This document shows, one piece after another, positions 53,838 through 62,032 of a DNA stretch of 64,000 nt. Source of the stretch: an uncultured Lachnospiraceae bacterium (lineage in GTDB: Bacteria; Bacillota; Clostridia; Lachnospirales; Lachnospiraceae). The stretch is taken from contig CANRFZ010000016.1 in assembly GCA_947630025.1 (NCBI GenBank), forward strand, positions 1-64,000, given 5' to 3'. The translations under genes and the position numbers were made by a program. How positions within the stretch are numbered: the stretch's first letter is position 1; each line of letters opens with the position of its first letter. The notes under the pieces were generated by a model that had not been told where the DNA came from, did not search any database, and saw only the letters and a list, made by a program, of their open reading frames with translations.

Positions 53838-54602
53838 TTATTCGCCGTGCTGCCCGGCAAGATACTGCATATACCGCCGCGCGAAGCCGGGAAAATTCTT
53901 TTTGGACACAAGCGCCGTGCCACGCTGCAGCCAGACGGTGCTTGTGGTGTACTTTTCCACATATTTCAGATTGATCAGATAGCCGCGGTGCGTTCTGTAA
54001 AAAGACGGCCCTGCCACTTGTGACAGATCTGTCAGTTTTCCGTAATACTCGATGTCGCCGCCTACCGTGTGCAGCATGACCTTGCGGTTAAACACTTCCG
54101 CATAGATAATGTCGTCAAACGCCACATGGGTAGAAACGCCGCCGCACCTGACCACAAAGGAAGTCTGCCGCCCGCCCGCGCCGTCTTTCGGTCGGACGCC
54201 CTCCTGCCCGCCGCCGTCAGAAAAGCGGCTGATAGCGCACTGCAGCGCCCGCTCCAGCACACGGTACAGTTTTTCGTCCGAAAAGGGCTTGACCAGATAG
54301 TGAAACGCGCCCACGTCGAAAGCGTCGTACACATACTCCGGCAGCGCGGTCACAAAGATCAGCACCGTCCCGCAGTCCTGCTGCCTGAGCCGTTCGGCGG
54401 TCTCCATGCCGTTTATGCCGGGCATCTGGATGTCCAGAAACAGGATGTCCGGCGGGGCCGCCTGCAGGAGTTCTGCTCCCGAACCGCAGACCGTAACCCG
54501 CACCGGCAGTTCCGCACCGGCGCAGTATTTTGTTATGTTCCGCCGCAGGATTTCCTGCACGGCTCTGTCGTCGTCGCACACGACGATTTCGATTGTCCGC
54601 AT
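53838..54602 (-). CDS. LytTR-family response regulator
   Basis: A 254-residue regulator with a receiver domain (about 1-125, phosphoacceptor Asp57 in DILFLDIQMPGING, Lys in YLVKPFSDEKL) and a C-terminal LytTR DNA-binding domain (about 150-250, with DDIIYAEVFNRKVMLHT and SFYRTHRGYLINLKYVEKY). LytTR proteins bind direct repeats upstream of target promoters. A repeat-like box lies at 54790-54811 upstream of this gene, and copies lie before the FlxA-like and chemoreceptor genes. It forms an operon with the kinase. Confidence 0.9.
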   Translation of the reverse strand: MRTIEIVVCDDDRAVQEILRRNITKYCAGAELPVRVTVCGSGAELLQAAPPDILFLDIQMPGINGMETAERLRQQDCGTVLIFVTALPEYVYDAFDVGAFHYLVKPFSDEKLYRVLERALQCAISRFSDGGGQEGVRPKDGAGGRQTSFVVRCGGVSTHVAFDDIIYAEVFNRKVMLHTVGGDIEYYGKLTDLSQVAGPSFYRTHRGYLINLKYVEKYTTSTVWLQRGTALVSKKNFPGFARRYMQYLAGQHGE

Positions 54603-54789
54603 AGTGTGTTCCGTTCTTCTTGCCTTACAGATTCATGCGACCGACTTCTGTCACATGGATTTCTGCCTTGCAGATTTCCGTTTGACAGATGCCGGGCACA
54701 GATGCGCGTTTCCGGCCCTGTACCCATTTTCATCTGCAGCTTTACTATCACTATACACCACTCTGCGGGTTGTTTTCATTCTTTTTTCT

Positions 54790-54811
54790 GGGAAATGTTG
54801 TGAAATGACTT
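54790..54811 (-). promoter_or_regulatory. Candidate LytTR operator upstream of the response regulator
   Basis: On the minus strand TTTCACAACATTTCCC reads as two related units (TTTCAC, TTTCCC) 10 bases apart. It matches the boxes at 52371-52390 and 14688-14708. A TATAGT occurs about 34 bases downstream. The box also overlaps the end of bioY. The remaining gap (54603-54789) holds nothing else recognisable. Confidence 0.45.
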
Positions 54812-55529
54812 ATTTTGGTTGTAAAGCGCGCAGTCTGACGCCCAGTGCCAGCGCGAGCGCGATCTTGACCGCATCGGGCAGAAGATACGGCAGAACGCAC
54901 CATCCCAGCACGGTTCCCAAGCCCACCGCCCCGGTAGTGTGCGTGTAGACGGCCATAAACCAAGCCGTACCCGCCGCGTAGCATACGAGCAGGCCCATCA
55001 CCATGGAAACTGCCAGCACCCATGTTTTCCTTCCGAGCAGGCGCTCCGCCAGCCACATCACCAGCGCGGAAAGGATAAATCCCGCGATATAGCCGCCGGT
55101 ATTCCCCAGCAGGATGCCGATGCCGCCGGTAAAATTCGAAAAGACGGGAACGCCTATCGTGCCCAGCAGCACGTAGATAACCACGGCCAGCGTGCCTCGC
55201 CGCCCGCCCAGCACCGCCACTGTCAGAAACACCGCAAAAGTCTGCAGGGTAAACGGAATCGTCGTGGGAATCGAAATCCACGAGCAGATGGCGATCAACA
55301 CGGTAAACAGGCTGATCGATACCATGTCATATGTCTTGCTCCGGCTATTTCGGAGACTTTGGAGGCTTCGGCCATCCGCCGCCCTCTCTCCGGTCTCCGC
55401 TCTTTCTGCAGTCTCCGCTGCTGCTATCTTTTCCGCTGTCTCCGCTGCCGCTATGTTCGCCGGCGTCTCTGCTGCTATTATGTTCGCCGGTGTCTCCGCT
55501 ATACCTGCCTGTTGTCTCATGTGCCGCAC
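54810..55529 (-). CDS. bioY: Biotin ECF transporter S component BioY
   Basis: The core (from about residue 68, MVSISLFTVLIAICSWISIP) is a six-helix BioY: TTIPFTLQTFAVFLTVAVLG, GTIGVPVFSNFTGGIGILLG and the ATP-coupling end are canonical. It would work with EcfA1-EcfA2-EcfT (8085-10667). The start is uncertain: a GTG at 55529 has AAGGA 7 bases upstream; an ATG at 55520 is in frame; and the ATG at the core would exclude a repetitive Ala/Glu/Thr extension (AETPANIIAAETPANIAAAE). That extension is unusual for BioY. A promoter overlapped by a BirA-like operator lies upstream. Confidence 0.9.
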   Translation of the reverse strand: MRHMRQQAGIAETPANIIAAETPANIAAAETAEKIAAAETAERAETGERAADGRSLQSLRNSRSKTYDMVSISLFTVLIAICSWISIPTTIPFTLQTFAVFLTVAVLGGRRGTLAVVIYVLLGTIGVPVFSNFTGGIGILLGNTGGYIAGFILSALVMWLAERLLGRKTWVLAVSMVMGLLVCYAAGTAWFMAVYTHTTGAVGLGTVLGWCVLPYLLPDAVKIALALALGVRLRALQPK

Positions 55530-55616
55530 GCTCCATTCCTTTTTCGCGCGGGCCTCTGCGCCGCGCCTTTGTTTTGGTCATGATGCTTTTGATCATGAAT
55601 TGTTTCGGTCATGGAT

Positions 55617-55671
55617 AGTATAACGTTCGGCAGGTTAATTGTCAACCATATTTTTATTTTGGTTGACAATT
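55617..55671 (-). promoter_or_regulatory. bioY promoter overlapped by a BirA-like operator
   Basis: Inverted repeat AATTGTCAACC (55637-55647) / GGTTGACAATT (55661-55671) with a 13-base AT-rich spacer resembles the Firmicutes BirA operator. On the minus strand its inner arm supplies TTGACA (complement of 55640-55645), with 17 bases to TATACT (complement of 55617-55622). Biotinylated BirA would therefore block transcription. Confidence 0.8.
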
Positions 55672-55733
55672 ATTTTTGGCTTTTTCGGATCGCTATTTTA
55701 ATCCCCATTCCGGAGCGTTTTACGCGACGGGGC

Positions 55734-55832
55734 GACGCGAATCTCAAATTCGCGTCTGCCATCAGGGGAATTTGTGACGCTCCGGCACAAATTCCCGTGT
55801 GAAAAATAAGCTATCGAGCTTATTTTTCACAC
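55734..55832. repeat. Cluster of three perfect hairpins (palindromic element)
   Basis: Back-to-back stems: 55734-55742 with 55748-55756 (9 bp), 55766-55776 with 55786-55796 (11 bp), and 55797-55812 with 55817-55832 (16 bp, ATCG loop). In addition, CCGGAGCG at 55710-55717 can pair with the loop CGCTCCGG at 55778-55785, a potential pseudoknot. The last stem adjoins the stop codon of the ABC-class ATPase gene and could end its transcript. Confidence 0.8.
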
Positions 55833-57679
55833 TATTTCTCATTCATCCTCAATCTGCGGTATCGGTTGATGCACGCCAGAATCTCCTGCTTCCGCGGTCT
55901 GGCGAGCTGCGCGGAGACGTCGCCCCTCTCAAACAGGCTTTCCAGCCCGCGCGCGTCCAGCTGCTTCTCCAGCAGCTCTCCGATCTGCGCGATGCTTTTC
56001 TGCCCATCCATCAAGTTAAGCTGCGCGTATTTCAGCAGATACGCCAGCGCCGTGCTCTGCTCGGCATCTTTGAGCTGCTCCAGATAACGCAGCTCCACGC
56101 CGTCTTTGTTCAGGGATATCTCACCGGTTCCCATGGCCCGGATCTTGATGCGTTCTTCCCGGCGCAGCGCCATATCCGGCAGCGGACGCCTGTCTCTGCA
56201 GTAGGCCGGGAAACCGCCTCTGCCTGATCTGGTTCCTGCTTCGCTTGATCGGATTTCTGCTTCACCCGATTGGGTTTCCGCTGCGCCTGACGGAGTTCCT
56301 GCCGCGCCCGATTGCGTTTCCGCTGCGCCTGACCGGGTTCCTGCCGCCCCGCCGGACTGCCGCCCGGCCCCGGCCTCTGCATATAGCCGCGCCGTCTGCT
56401 TGGCCCGCTCCGTGATGTCCACGGGAACGTACTCTTTCATCTGAATCACCGTGTCCGCCACATGGAAGAAAGCGCCGGAGCTGCCTGCCACGATCATGGA
56501 GGAAACGCCCAGATCCTCGTACATGGCGCGCACCCTGTCGATAAAAGGCGTGATCGGCTCCTCGCCCGGCGCGATGACCTGCGCCATCAGGTCGTCCCGC
56601 ACCATAAAGTTGGCGGCGGACGTGTCCTCGTCGATTAAGAGCAGCCTGCTGCCGCTCTCCAGCGCCTCCATCAGATTGGCCGCCTGCGAGGTGCTGCCGC
56701 TGGCGTCTTCGGTGGAAAAGCGCGTCGTGTCCTTGCGGTTAGGCAGATTGGCGATAAAAGGGGAAATGTCCACGCCCGTAATGCTGCGTCCGTCCTCCGC
56801 CCGCAGCTTAAAGGCGGTGGCGTCCGTGATGACCAGTTCCCTGCCGTCTCCGCCGATATGGTTGTATACGCCGTTCTGCACCGCCTGCAGGATCGTGGTC
56901 TTGCCGTGGTAGCCGCCTCCTGCAAAAAGGGTGATTCCCTTGGGAATCCCCATCCCTTCTATCCTGCCCCGGTGCGGCGTCTCCATGACAACCCGCAGGC
57001 TCTCCGGCGACCGGAAGGGCACCGCGTTTTTCATCGGCTTTTCGGAAATGCCGCTCTCTCTGGGGAGAATGGAGCCGTCGGCGATAAAGGCACACAGGCC
57101 CATCGGCTCCAGACTGTCCCTGACCGCCTGCTGATCCTCGCACAGTTCTATCGCGTTCCGCAGCCGCTCTCTGTCGATATTGGCATAGTACAGACTCCTG
57201 TGCACGCATTCCGGCAGGATATGGAACAACATCTTCTCCAGCTCCCCCGCGTTGATCGAGCGTCCGTTGGCCGGGAAACCCGCCTCGAACCGCAGCAGCA
57301 GACCGCCGTCCTGTATCCGCATGGCGGTGCGCTCCAACACCTGCTGCCCGCACCTCGACACCGCCAGAAGCCCGCTCTTGCCGGAACCTTTGGCCTGAAA
57401 GCTGCCGCCCGCCACCTGTCCGGCGAACAGGCGCGTCAGGTGATCCTGCAGCGTAATGCGCTTGACAGGTGTGTCATAATATTCCGCCGGGAATTTCGCC
57501 TTTTCCCGCTCCACCCGCACCGAAAGGCGCGACGGAGACGCGAACGGATCGCCCTGCACATGGTCTATGGACAGGATGTAGTCGCCGAATTGGTACTGCC
57601 CGCGCAGTTCTTTGTAAGCGGGATAGCCCCGGTGGTCTATGCTCCGCAGTTTATTTCTCAGTTCTGTCGCCGTGTTCAT
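55832..57679 (-). CDS. ABC-class ATPase domain protein (predicted, DUF-type)
   Basis: A 615-residue member of the predicted ABC-class ATPase family. The P-loop-like FAGGGYHGKTTILQAVQNGVY (about 258-278), signature-like AANLMEALESGSRLLLIDED with the Walker B Asp-Glu, and DLGVSSMIVAGSSGAFFHVAD are present. No membrane segment; the role is unknown. It contains a minisatellite-coded stretch (about 460-510) of 8-residue units such as SGAAETQSGAAGTPSG. I start at ATG 57679 (MNTATELRNKLRSIDHRGYP) with GGGAG upstream. A 16-bp hairpin begins at its stop codon. It is downstream of ade. Confidence 0.85.
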   Translation of the reverse strand: MNTATELRNKLRSIDHRGYPAYKELRGQYQFGDYILSIDHVQGDPFASPSRLSVRVEREKAKFPAEYYDTPVKRITLQDHLTRLFAGQVAGGSFQAKGSGKSGLLAVSRCGQQVLERTAMRIQDGGLLLRFEAGFPANGRSINAGELEKMLFHILPECVHRSLYYANIDRERLRNAIELCEDQQAVRDSLEPMGLCAFIADGSILPRESGISEKPMKNAVPFRSPESLRVVMETPHRGRIEGMGIPKGITLFAGGGYHGKTTILQAVQNGVYNHIGGDGRELVITDATAFKLRAEDGRSITGVDISPFIANLPNRKDTTRFSTEDASGSTSQAANLMEALESGSRLLLIDEDTSAANFMVRDDLMAQVIAPGEEPITPFIDRVRAMYEDLGVSSMIVAGSSGAFFHVADTVIQMKEYVPVDITERAKQTARLYAEAGAGRQSGGAAGTRSGAAETQSGAAGTPSGAAETQSGEAEIRSSEAGTRSGRGGFPAYCRDRRPLPDMALRREERIKIRAMGTGEISLNKDGVELRYLEQLKDAEQSTALAYLLKYAQLNLMDGQKSIAQIGELLEKQLDARGLESLFERGDVSAQLARPRKQEILACINRYRRLRMNEK

Positions 57680-57833
57680 ACTTCTACTTCTCCCTTTCCG
57701 CGCAAAGCACGCCGTCAATTCCTTGCTATCAATCTGACGGAAAGCGGCGGCTATCACTTTTTACGCTCCTGCGAACCGCCGCGCTTTTGTCTCTATTGCA
57801 AAGCTCACGGATCGCTGCGCTTCCGCCGCCGGT

Positions 57834-59522
57834 TCACACATACAACTCCACGGGCTGCTGGCGCACCACGTCCACCAGTCCCTTGGTGGTCAGCTTCAGG
57901 CTGGGAATCACCGCCAGACTTACGAAAGCCATCGTCATCAGCGGCGCGGTGTCCGCAGGCACGCCCAGAGATGCCACCGTCTCTAAGAGTTTTTCGTTGC
58001 GCGACGCAATCTCCGCCGCGTCCAGCTCCGACATCAGCCCCGCCACCGGCAGCGGCAGGTCGGCCAGAATCTGTCCGTCACAGGCCGCCGCGTAACCGCC
58101 GCCCATAGCGATTACGTGGTTGGCCACGCACGCCATATCCTCGTCGTTGGCGCCGACCACGATCAGGTTGTGGGAATCGTGGGATACGGTGGAGGCGATG
58201 GCGCCCCTGCCAAGCCCCAGTCCGGAGATAAAGCCCAGCCCTTTATGCCCGGTACGGCGGTGGCGCTCTATCACGGCGATTTTGAGAATATCCCGCCCCA
58301 GATCCACGCCGTTACGGTTCGCCCAGTCAATCTCCGTGATCCACTCGTCGGTGAGGAGCTGGCCCGGCACGGTCTTGATCACCCGGCACTTTTCTCCTTT
58401 TTCCTGTATATGGAAATCCTCCGCCCGCAGCCTGTCCAGATGGCAGGAGGCGGCCACCGCCAGACGCCTCTGTTCGGAAACCGCAGGTGCGGCGACCGGC
58501 GCCGTCTGCCCGCCGCATACCACTTTCACGCCGCCACAGTATACGTCCCGCACCGCCACCGTGTCCAGATCGTCCAGCACGAGGAGATCCGACCGGAAGC
58601 CGGGCGCCACCGCCCCTGCGCCGTGCATATGGAAGCACTCCGCCGCCTGAATCGTGGCCATGCGGATCGCCGTCAGCGGCGACTTGCCCAGCCGGACGGC
58701 CTGCCGGATGATATGGTCGATATGGCCGTCGCCCAAAAGATCCGCCGGGTGCCTGTCATCCGTCACCAGCAGGCATCTGTGGTTCCACGGCTCGTCAAAC
58801 AGTCCGATCAGCCCTTCCAGATTTCTGGCGGCGGTTCCCTGCCGTATCATCAGCCATTGGCCTTTGCGGATTCGCTCTATAGCCTCCTCATAGGAAGAAC
58901 ACTCGTGGTCGCTCTGAATCCCGGTGGACAGATAGACGTCCAGCTCCCTGCCCGTCAGGAGCGGCGCATGGCCGTCCACCACTTTGCCGGCACGGTGGGC
59001 GTCCGCAATCTTCATGAGAACGTCCGCGTCTCCGGCCAGCACGCCGGGATAGTTCATCATTTCCGCCAGTCCCAGCACCCGCCCGGCTTCGTACAGAGGC
59101 CGCAGATCCTGCGCCGTGAGCACCGCGCCCGACTCATCAAAGGGCGTGGCCGGCACACAGGAGGGCAGCATCACATAGACCGTCAGCGGAAGCCCTTCGC
59201 TGGCTTCCAGCATATACCGGATGCCGTCGATGCCGCAGACATTGGCGATCTCGTGAGGGTCCGCCACCACCGCCGTAGTGCCGTGGGGCAGCACCGCCTT
59301 GGCAAATTCCGCGGGCGTCATCATCGTGCTTTCGATATGAATGTGTCCGTCGATAAAGCCGGGGCAGATATACTTGCCGGCGACATCCTCCACCGTGTCC
59401 GCGTCAGCGTCCTGATAATCGCCGACGCCCAGAATCCTGCCGCCCTCCAGCAGTACGTCCGCCCGTTCCAGACTGTCCGTAAATACATTGACAACCGTGC
59501 CGTTCTTTAACAAAGTTTTCAT
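57834..59522 (-). CDS. ade: Adenine deaminase
   Basis: A 562-residue amidohydrolase: adenine + water gives hypoxanthine + ammonia. Metal-site motifs CPGFIDGHIHIESTMMTPAE (two His), GTTAVVADPHEIANVCG and VTDDRHPADLLGDGHIDHII are present, with SHDSHNLIVVGAND in the C-terminal domain. The length fits the bacterial enzyme. The 142-base gap upstream contains two hairpins but no purine-riboswitch core I could find. AGGAT lies before the ATG. Confidence 0.95.
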   Translation of the reverse strand: MKTLLKNGTVVNVFTDSLERADVLLEGGRILGVGDYQDADADTVEDVAGKYICPGFIDGHIHIESTMMTPAEFAKAVLPHGTTAVVADPHEIANVCGIDGIRYMLEASEGLPLTVYVMLPSCVPATPFDESGAVLTAQDLRPLYEAGRVLGLAEMMNYPGVLAGDADVLMKIADAHRAGKVVDGHAPLLTGRELDVYLSTGIQSDHECSSYEEAIERIRKGQWLMIRQGTAARNLEGLIGLFDEPWNHRCLLVTDDRHPADLLGDGHIDHIIRQAVRLGKSPLTAIRMATIQAAECFHMHGAGAVAPGFRSDLLVLDDLDTVAVRDVYCGGVKVVCGGQTAPVAAPAVSEQRRLAVAASCHLDRLRAEDFHIQEKGEKCRVIKTVPGQLLTDEWITEIDWANRNGVDLGRDILKIAVIERHRRTGHKGLGFISGLGLGRGAIASTVSHDSHNLIVVGANDEDMACVANHVIAMGGGYAAACDGQILADLPLPVAGLMSELDAAEIASRNEKLLETVASLGVPADTAPLMTMAFVSLAVIPSLKLTTKGLVDVVRQQPVELYV

Positions 59523-59575
59523 GTGGTATCCTCCCCGCCAACGGATGACGGAACTTCGGTTCCGTTTATACGCAA

Positions 59576-59616
59576 AGTGCAGGCCAGATAGCCTGTACCG
59601 CTAAATGGCCTGCACT
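59576..59616 (-). terminator. Hairpin after the FtsW/RodA-like gene
   Basis: An 11-bp perfect stem (AGTGCAGGCCA 59576-59586 with TGGCCTGCACT 59606-59616) with a 19-base loop. Only TTTG follows on the minus strand, so termination is uncertain. A second small hairpin with a TTCG loop (59548-59565) lies nearer ade. Confidence 0.5.
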
Positions 59617-59664
59617 CAGTTTACCACATTTTCCCTCCGGCGTCCACGAAAGTACGCCGCGTTC

Positions 59665-61002
59665 TCAATCGGCCCGGATCTTCTGCCGGTAAAACGGCAG
59701 CCGGAACGGTTTCGGCGCCGCCGCCACATCCTCATAGCGATGGACGCTCAACAACAGCCCGATCAGCACGGCATAGACCAGCGTGGCGCTGCCGCCGTGT
59801 GTCAGGAAAGGCAGAAACGTCGTCGTCGCCGGAAACCATCCGAAATTCATCAGGATTCCCTCTATGCAGTTGAAGCCGAACACCAGCAGGCATCCCAGCG
59901 AGAGCAGATAGCCCAGCTCGTTGGTCTGTCTCCTCACGATCCGGCCCGCCCGAAGCGCAAAGGCCAATAACGCCGCCACCACCGCAAGTCCGGCGATCAG
60001 GCCGTAAGACTGCACGATATACAAGAGCTGCAGATCCGCATAAAAACTCCAGATCGGCTGTCCGCCCGCCGCCTGCGCCGCGGCATCGGCCCCGATCAGC
60101 TCCGCGCCCCGCAGCACGTCCTGAATCCGCTCATAAATATACCCGCTATCCAAAGCATAAGCCGCCGGGTCCCAGAACGCCCTGAGACGCATCAGCATAT
60201 AGGAGTCCGGCTCGGACAGAAAGACTCTGCCCAGCACATACACAAGCGGCAGGAAAAAAGCTGCCGCCGCCACTGCCGCGGCACGCCCCCGCTTTACGCT
60301 GAACCACCCTTTGCCGATCGCGGCCAGCAGGAGCAGGATATTGATCAGATACAGATTGACCGCCACGATGCTTCTGCCGGAAAATCCCCATGTAATGAAC
60401 GACGTGGCAAGCAGCAGGCCGACACTCGCCGCCACCGCGCGCATTCCTTTTCCCTTAAACCGATATAACACGCCCACGAAAAGCGGAACGTACAAATATG
60501 ACGCATATGTCATACCCGGCACATGACCGTAGCCCTGAATCCATTTAGCCTGCTGCGGAAAAATCCCCAGCGCACCCACGAGCAAAAGCACCGTCACCGC
60601 TCCATAGAGCAGGCTGCCCCAGCGTCCGATAAAAGTGTAATCGATGAGGCACACGCCCACGACCACCCCGAATCCCAGCAGGGTAAACAAGCACTGTCTC
60701 GGAAAAAGATAGCCGCTGTCCAGCGCCCGAAAAAAGAGCAGTCCCAAAATACTGCCCACAAACGTCATGCCCAGCAGCGCGGCGTCCAGCTTGGGCCTGT
60801 GCACTGCGTCCAGCTCGATGCCGATCTCCACGGGATCGCCCATCTCGCGCACCGCTCGAGCCACCGCCTCCTCGTGGCTTACGCCGTCCTTTTCATATGC
60901 CGCCGCCTGATCCATGATGTGCGCCTCGATTTCCTGCGCGACGCCCTCTCTGGCCTTGGCGCAGCGGATCTGTTCCGTCAGTTTTCTGATAAATTCCTCC
61001 AT
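59665..61002 (-). CDS. FtsW/RodA/SpoVE-family protein with N-terminal permease-prefix domain
   Basis: A 445-residue protein. Residues 1-75 are a cytoplasmic helical prefix (EEFIRKLTEQIRCAKAREGV, then HEEAVARAVREMGDPVEIG) of the kind found before some Gram-positive permeases. About ten membrane helices of the SEDS glycosyltransferase family follow, with GYGHVPGMTYASYLYVPLFV and the C-terminal FPFLTHGGSATLVYAVLIGL. SEDS proteins polymerise peptidoglycan strands. I start at ATG 61002. The next gene upstream is a PadR regulator 70 bases away, so expression is probably stress-controlled rather than part of core division. Confidence 0.88.
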   Translation of the reverse strand: MEEFIRKLTEQIRCAKAREGVAQEIEAHIMDQAAAYEKDGVSHEEAVARAVREMGDPVEIGIELDAVHRPKLDAALLGMTFVGSILGLLFFRALDSGYLFPRQCLFTLLGFGVVVGVCLIDYTFIGRWGSLLYGAVTVLLLVGALGIFPQQAKWIQGYGHVPGMTYASYLYVPLFVGVLYRFKGKGMRAVAASVGLLLATSFITWGFSGRSIVAVNLYLINILLLLAAIGKGWFSVKRGRAAAVAAAAFFLPLVYVLGRVFLSEPDSYMLMRLRAFWDPAAYALDSGYIYERIQDVLRGAELIGADAAAQAAGGQPIWSFYADLQLLYIVQSYGLIAGLAVVAALLAFALRAGRIVRRQTNELGYLLSLGCLLVFGFNCIEGILMNFGWFPATTTFLPFLTHGGSATLVYAVLIGLLLSVHRYEDVAAAPKPFRLPFYRQKIRAD

Positions 61003-61072
61003 CGCTTCTCCTTTCCGGAGCATTCCGCGCGGCGGATGCGCATCCGCCCGTCCGTACCGCCGCGGCAGCTCC

Positions 61073-61402
61073 TTACCATGCCGTCTGCAGGACGCTTACG
61101 ACCGCCCGCTGGTATTCCTGCCATTCCTCGCGGCGGGCTTTTAAGTTTTTTCTGCCTTCTCTCGTAATGCTGTAATATTTGCGCACTTTGCCGTCCGCCT
61201 CCCGCTCGTAACAGGTAAGCAGCCCTTTTTCCTCCAGAGAATGCAGCAGCGGGTACAGCGTTCCCGCCTTCAGCGTAAATACGTTCTGCGATTTCTGCTC
61301 CAAAGTCTCGATCATCTCATAGCCGTACATATCCCGCTCCTCCAGCAGACGCAGAAGCAGCATGGCCGTACTGCCCGAAAGCAGTGATCTGTCGATTGCC
61401 AT
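61073..61402 (-). CDS. PadR-family transcriptional regulator
   Basis: A 109-residue winged-helix repressor: GSTAMLLLRLLEERDMYGYE, VFTLKAGTLYPLLHSLEEKG and the wing ADGKVRKYYSITREGRKNL are canonical, followed by a short dimerisation helix. I start at ATG 61402 (MAIDRSLLSG) with GGAGG 9 bases upstream. It heads an operon with the FtsW/RodA-like gene. A consensus promoter and a 33-base palindrome covering the expected start site (61553-61585) suggest self-repression. Confidence 0.92.
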   Translation of the reverse strand: MAIDRSLLSGSTAMLLLRLLEERDMYGYEMIETLEQKSQNVFTLKAGTLYPLLHSLEEKGLLTCYEREADGKVRKYYSITREGRKNLKARREEWQEYQRAVVSVLQTAW

Positions 61403-61430
61403 CGCGAAAGCCTCCTTTCTTATTTTTAGA

Positions 61431-61525
61431 AAACTTATAAAAATAAAACTCACTTATAAAACCTGCTTATAAAACTTACTTATAAAATCTACTTAAAAAA
61501 CTCACTAAGAAAAACTGATAAAATA
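61431..61525 (-). repeat. AT-rich 14-base repeats in the padR leader
   Basis: About five copies of a unit like AGTTTTATAAGTA (minus strand) in tandem between the padR promoter and its ribosome binding site. The whole leader (61403-61582) has no gene. Confidence 0.7.
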
Positions 61526-61552
61526 AAATCTTTCTAAATAAAAAATAAAATG

Positions 61553-61585
61553 GGCAAGATATATAGATCATCTATATACCTTGCC
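61553..61585. promoter_or_regulatory. Palindrome at the padR start site, candidate PadR operator
   Basis: A 33-base inverted repeat: 14 of 15 pairs with a 3-base centre (GGCAAG-TATATAGA / TCTATATA-CTTGCC). It starts just downstream of the -10 element. An AT-rich TATATAGA half-site suits PadR-type repressors. As RNA it would be a strong 5' hairpin. Confidence 0.6.
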
Positions 61586-61588
61586 TTT

Positions 61589-61617
61589 ATTATATGTAGA
61601 TTATCGATATATGTCAA
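61589..61617 (-). promoter_or_regulatory. Consensus promoter of padR-ftsW-like operon
   Basis: On the minus strand: TTGACA (complement of 61612-61617), 17 bases, TATAAT (complement of 61589-61594). All twelve positions match consensus, as expected for a strong promoter held off by a repressor. Confidence 0.85.
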
Positions 61618-61676
61618 TACCTTTTTTGAAAGTTACTTTTTGAAATTCCTTTTCGAATAAAAATCCGTATAACAAT

Positions 61677-61705
61677 TTGTAAATTTACAGGCTTTGCTAT
61701 ATAAT
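61677..61705 (+). promoter_or_regulatory. Promoter of the 61766-62663 gene pair
   Basis: TTGTAA at 61677-61682, 17 bases, perfect TATAAT at 61700-61705. The start site is near 61712, about 54 bases before the first gene. Confidence 0.7.
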
Positions 61706-61765
61706 ATAAGTGAATAGGAAAGAGTTTATGTATCTTTAGATTCCGATGAAAGGAGACAAGGATAT

Positions 61766-62032
61766 ATGAAAGCAGCAGAGAAGCGATTAACGATCAACGA
61801 TTTGCAATCATATAGAGGAAAAAGAGTAACTACCCGGCAATTAAAAGATATACTCGATATGTATATCATTTTGACGGATGTTAAAATTATAAAAAATATG
61901 ACAGGCAGTTCAACAGTAGAAGGGATATTGGACAGTTATTCAGATACCTATATAGAATTATCAAAACCAAATTCTACCCTAGTATATAATAACTCACTTG
62001 AAAGGGAAAAGTATTGTGAATATGAGTACTAA
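61766..62032 (+). CDS. Uncharacterised 88-residue protein, partner of a retropepsin-like gene
   Basis: No family recognised. It is a soluble, mixed alpha/beta sequence starting MKAAEKRLTINDLQSYRGKR and ending CEYEY. A mid-section (RQLKDILDMYIILTDVKIIK) looks helical. AAGGAG lies about 10 bases before the ATG. It overlaps the protease-like gene, so the two are probably co-translated. The pair is much AT-richer than the flanks, has its own promoter and a shared terminator, and looks horizontally acquired. A substrate, inhibitor or chaperone of the protease are all possible. Confidence 0.65.
   Translation: MKAAEKRLTINDLQSYRGKRVTTRQLKDILDMYIILTDVKIIKNMTGSSTVEGILDSYSDTYIELSKPNSTLVYNNSLEREKYCEYEY

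Noticed and set aside
55345-55596. Separate small gene upstream of bioY (MERAAHETTGRYSGDTGEHN frame)
   Set aside because: It is an alternative frame of the repeat-coded bioY N-terminal region; low complexity and no partner.
59523-59664. Purine riboswitch before adenine deaminase
   Set aside because: The conserved purine-aptamer core and its two kissing loops were not found; the hairpins present look like a terminator and a small TTCG-loop stem.
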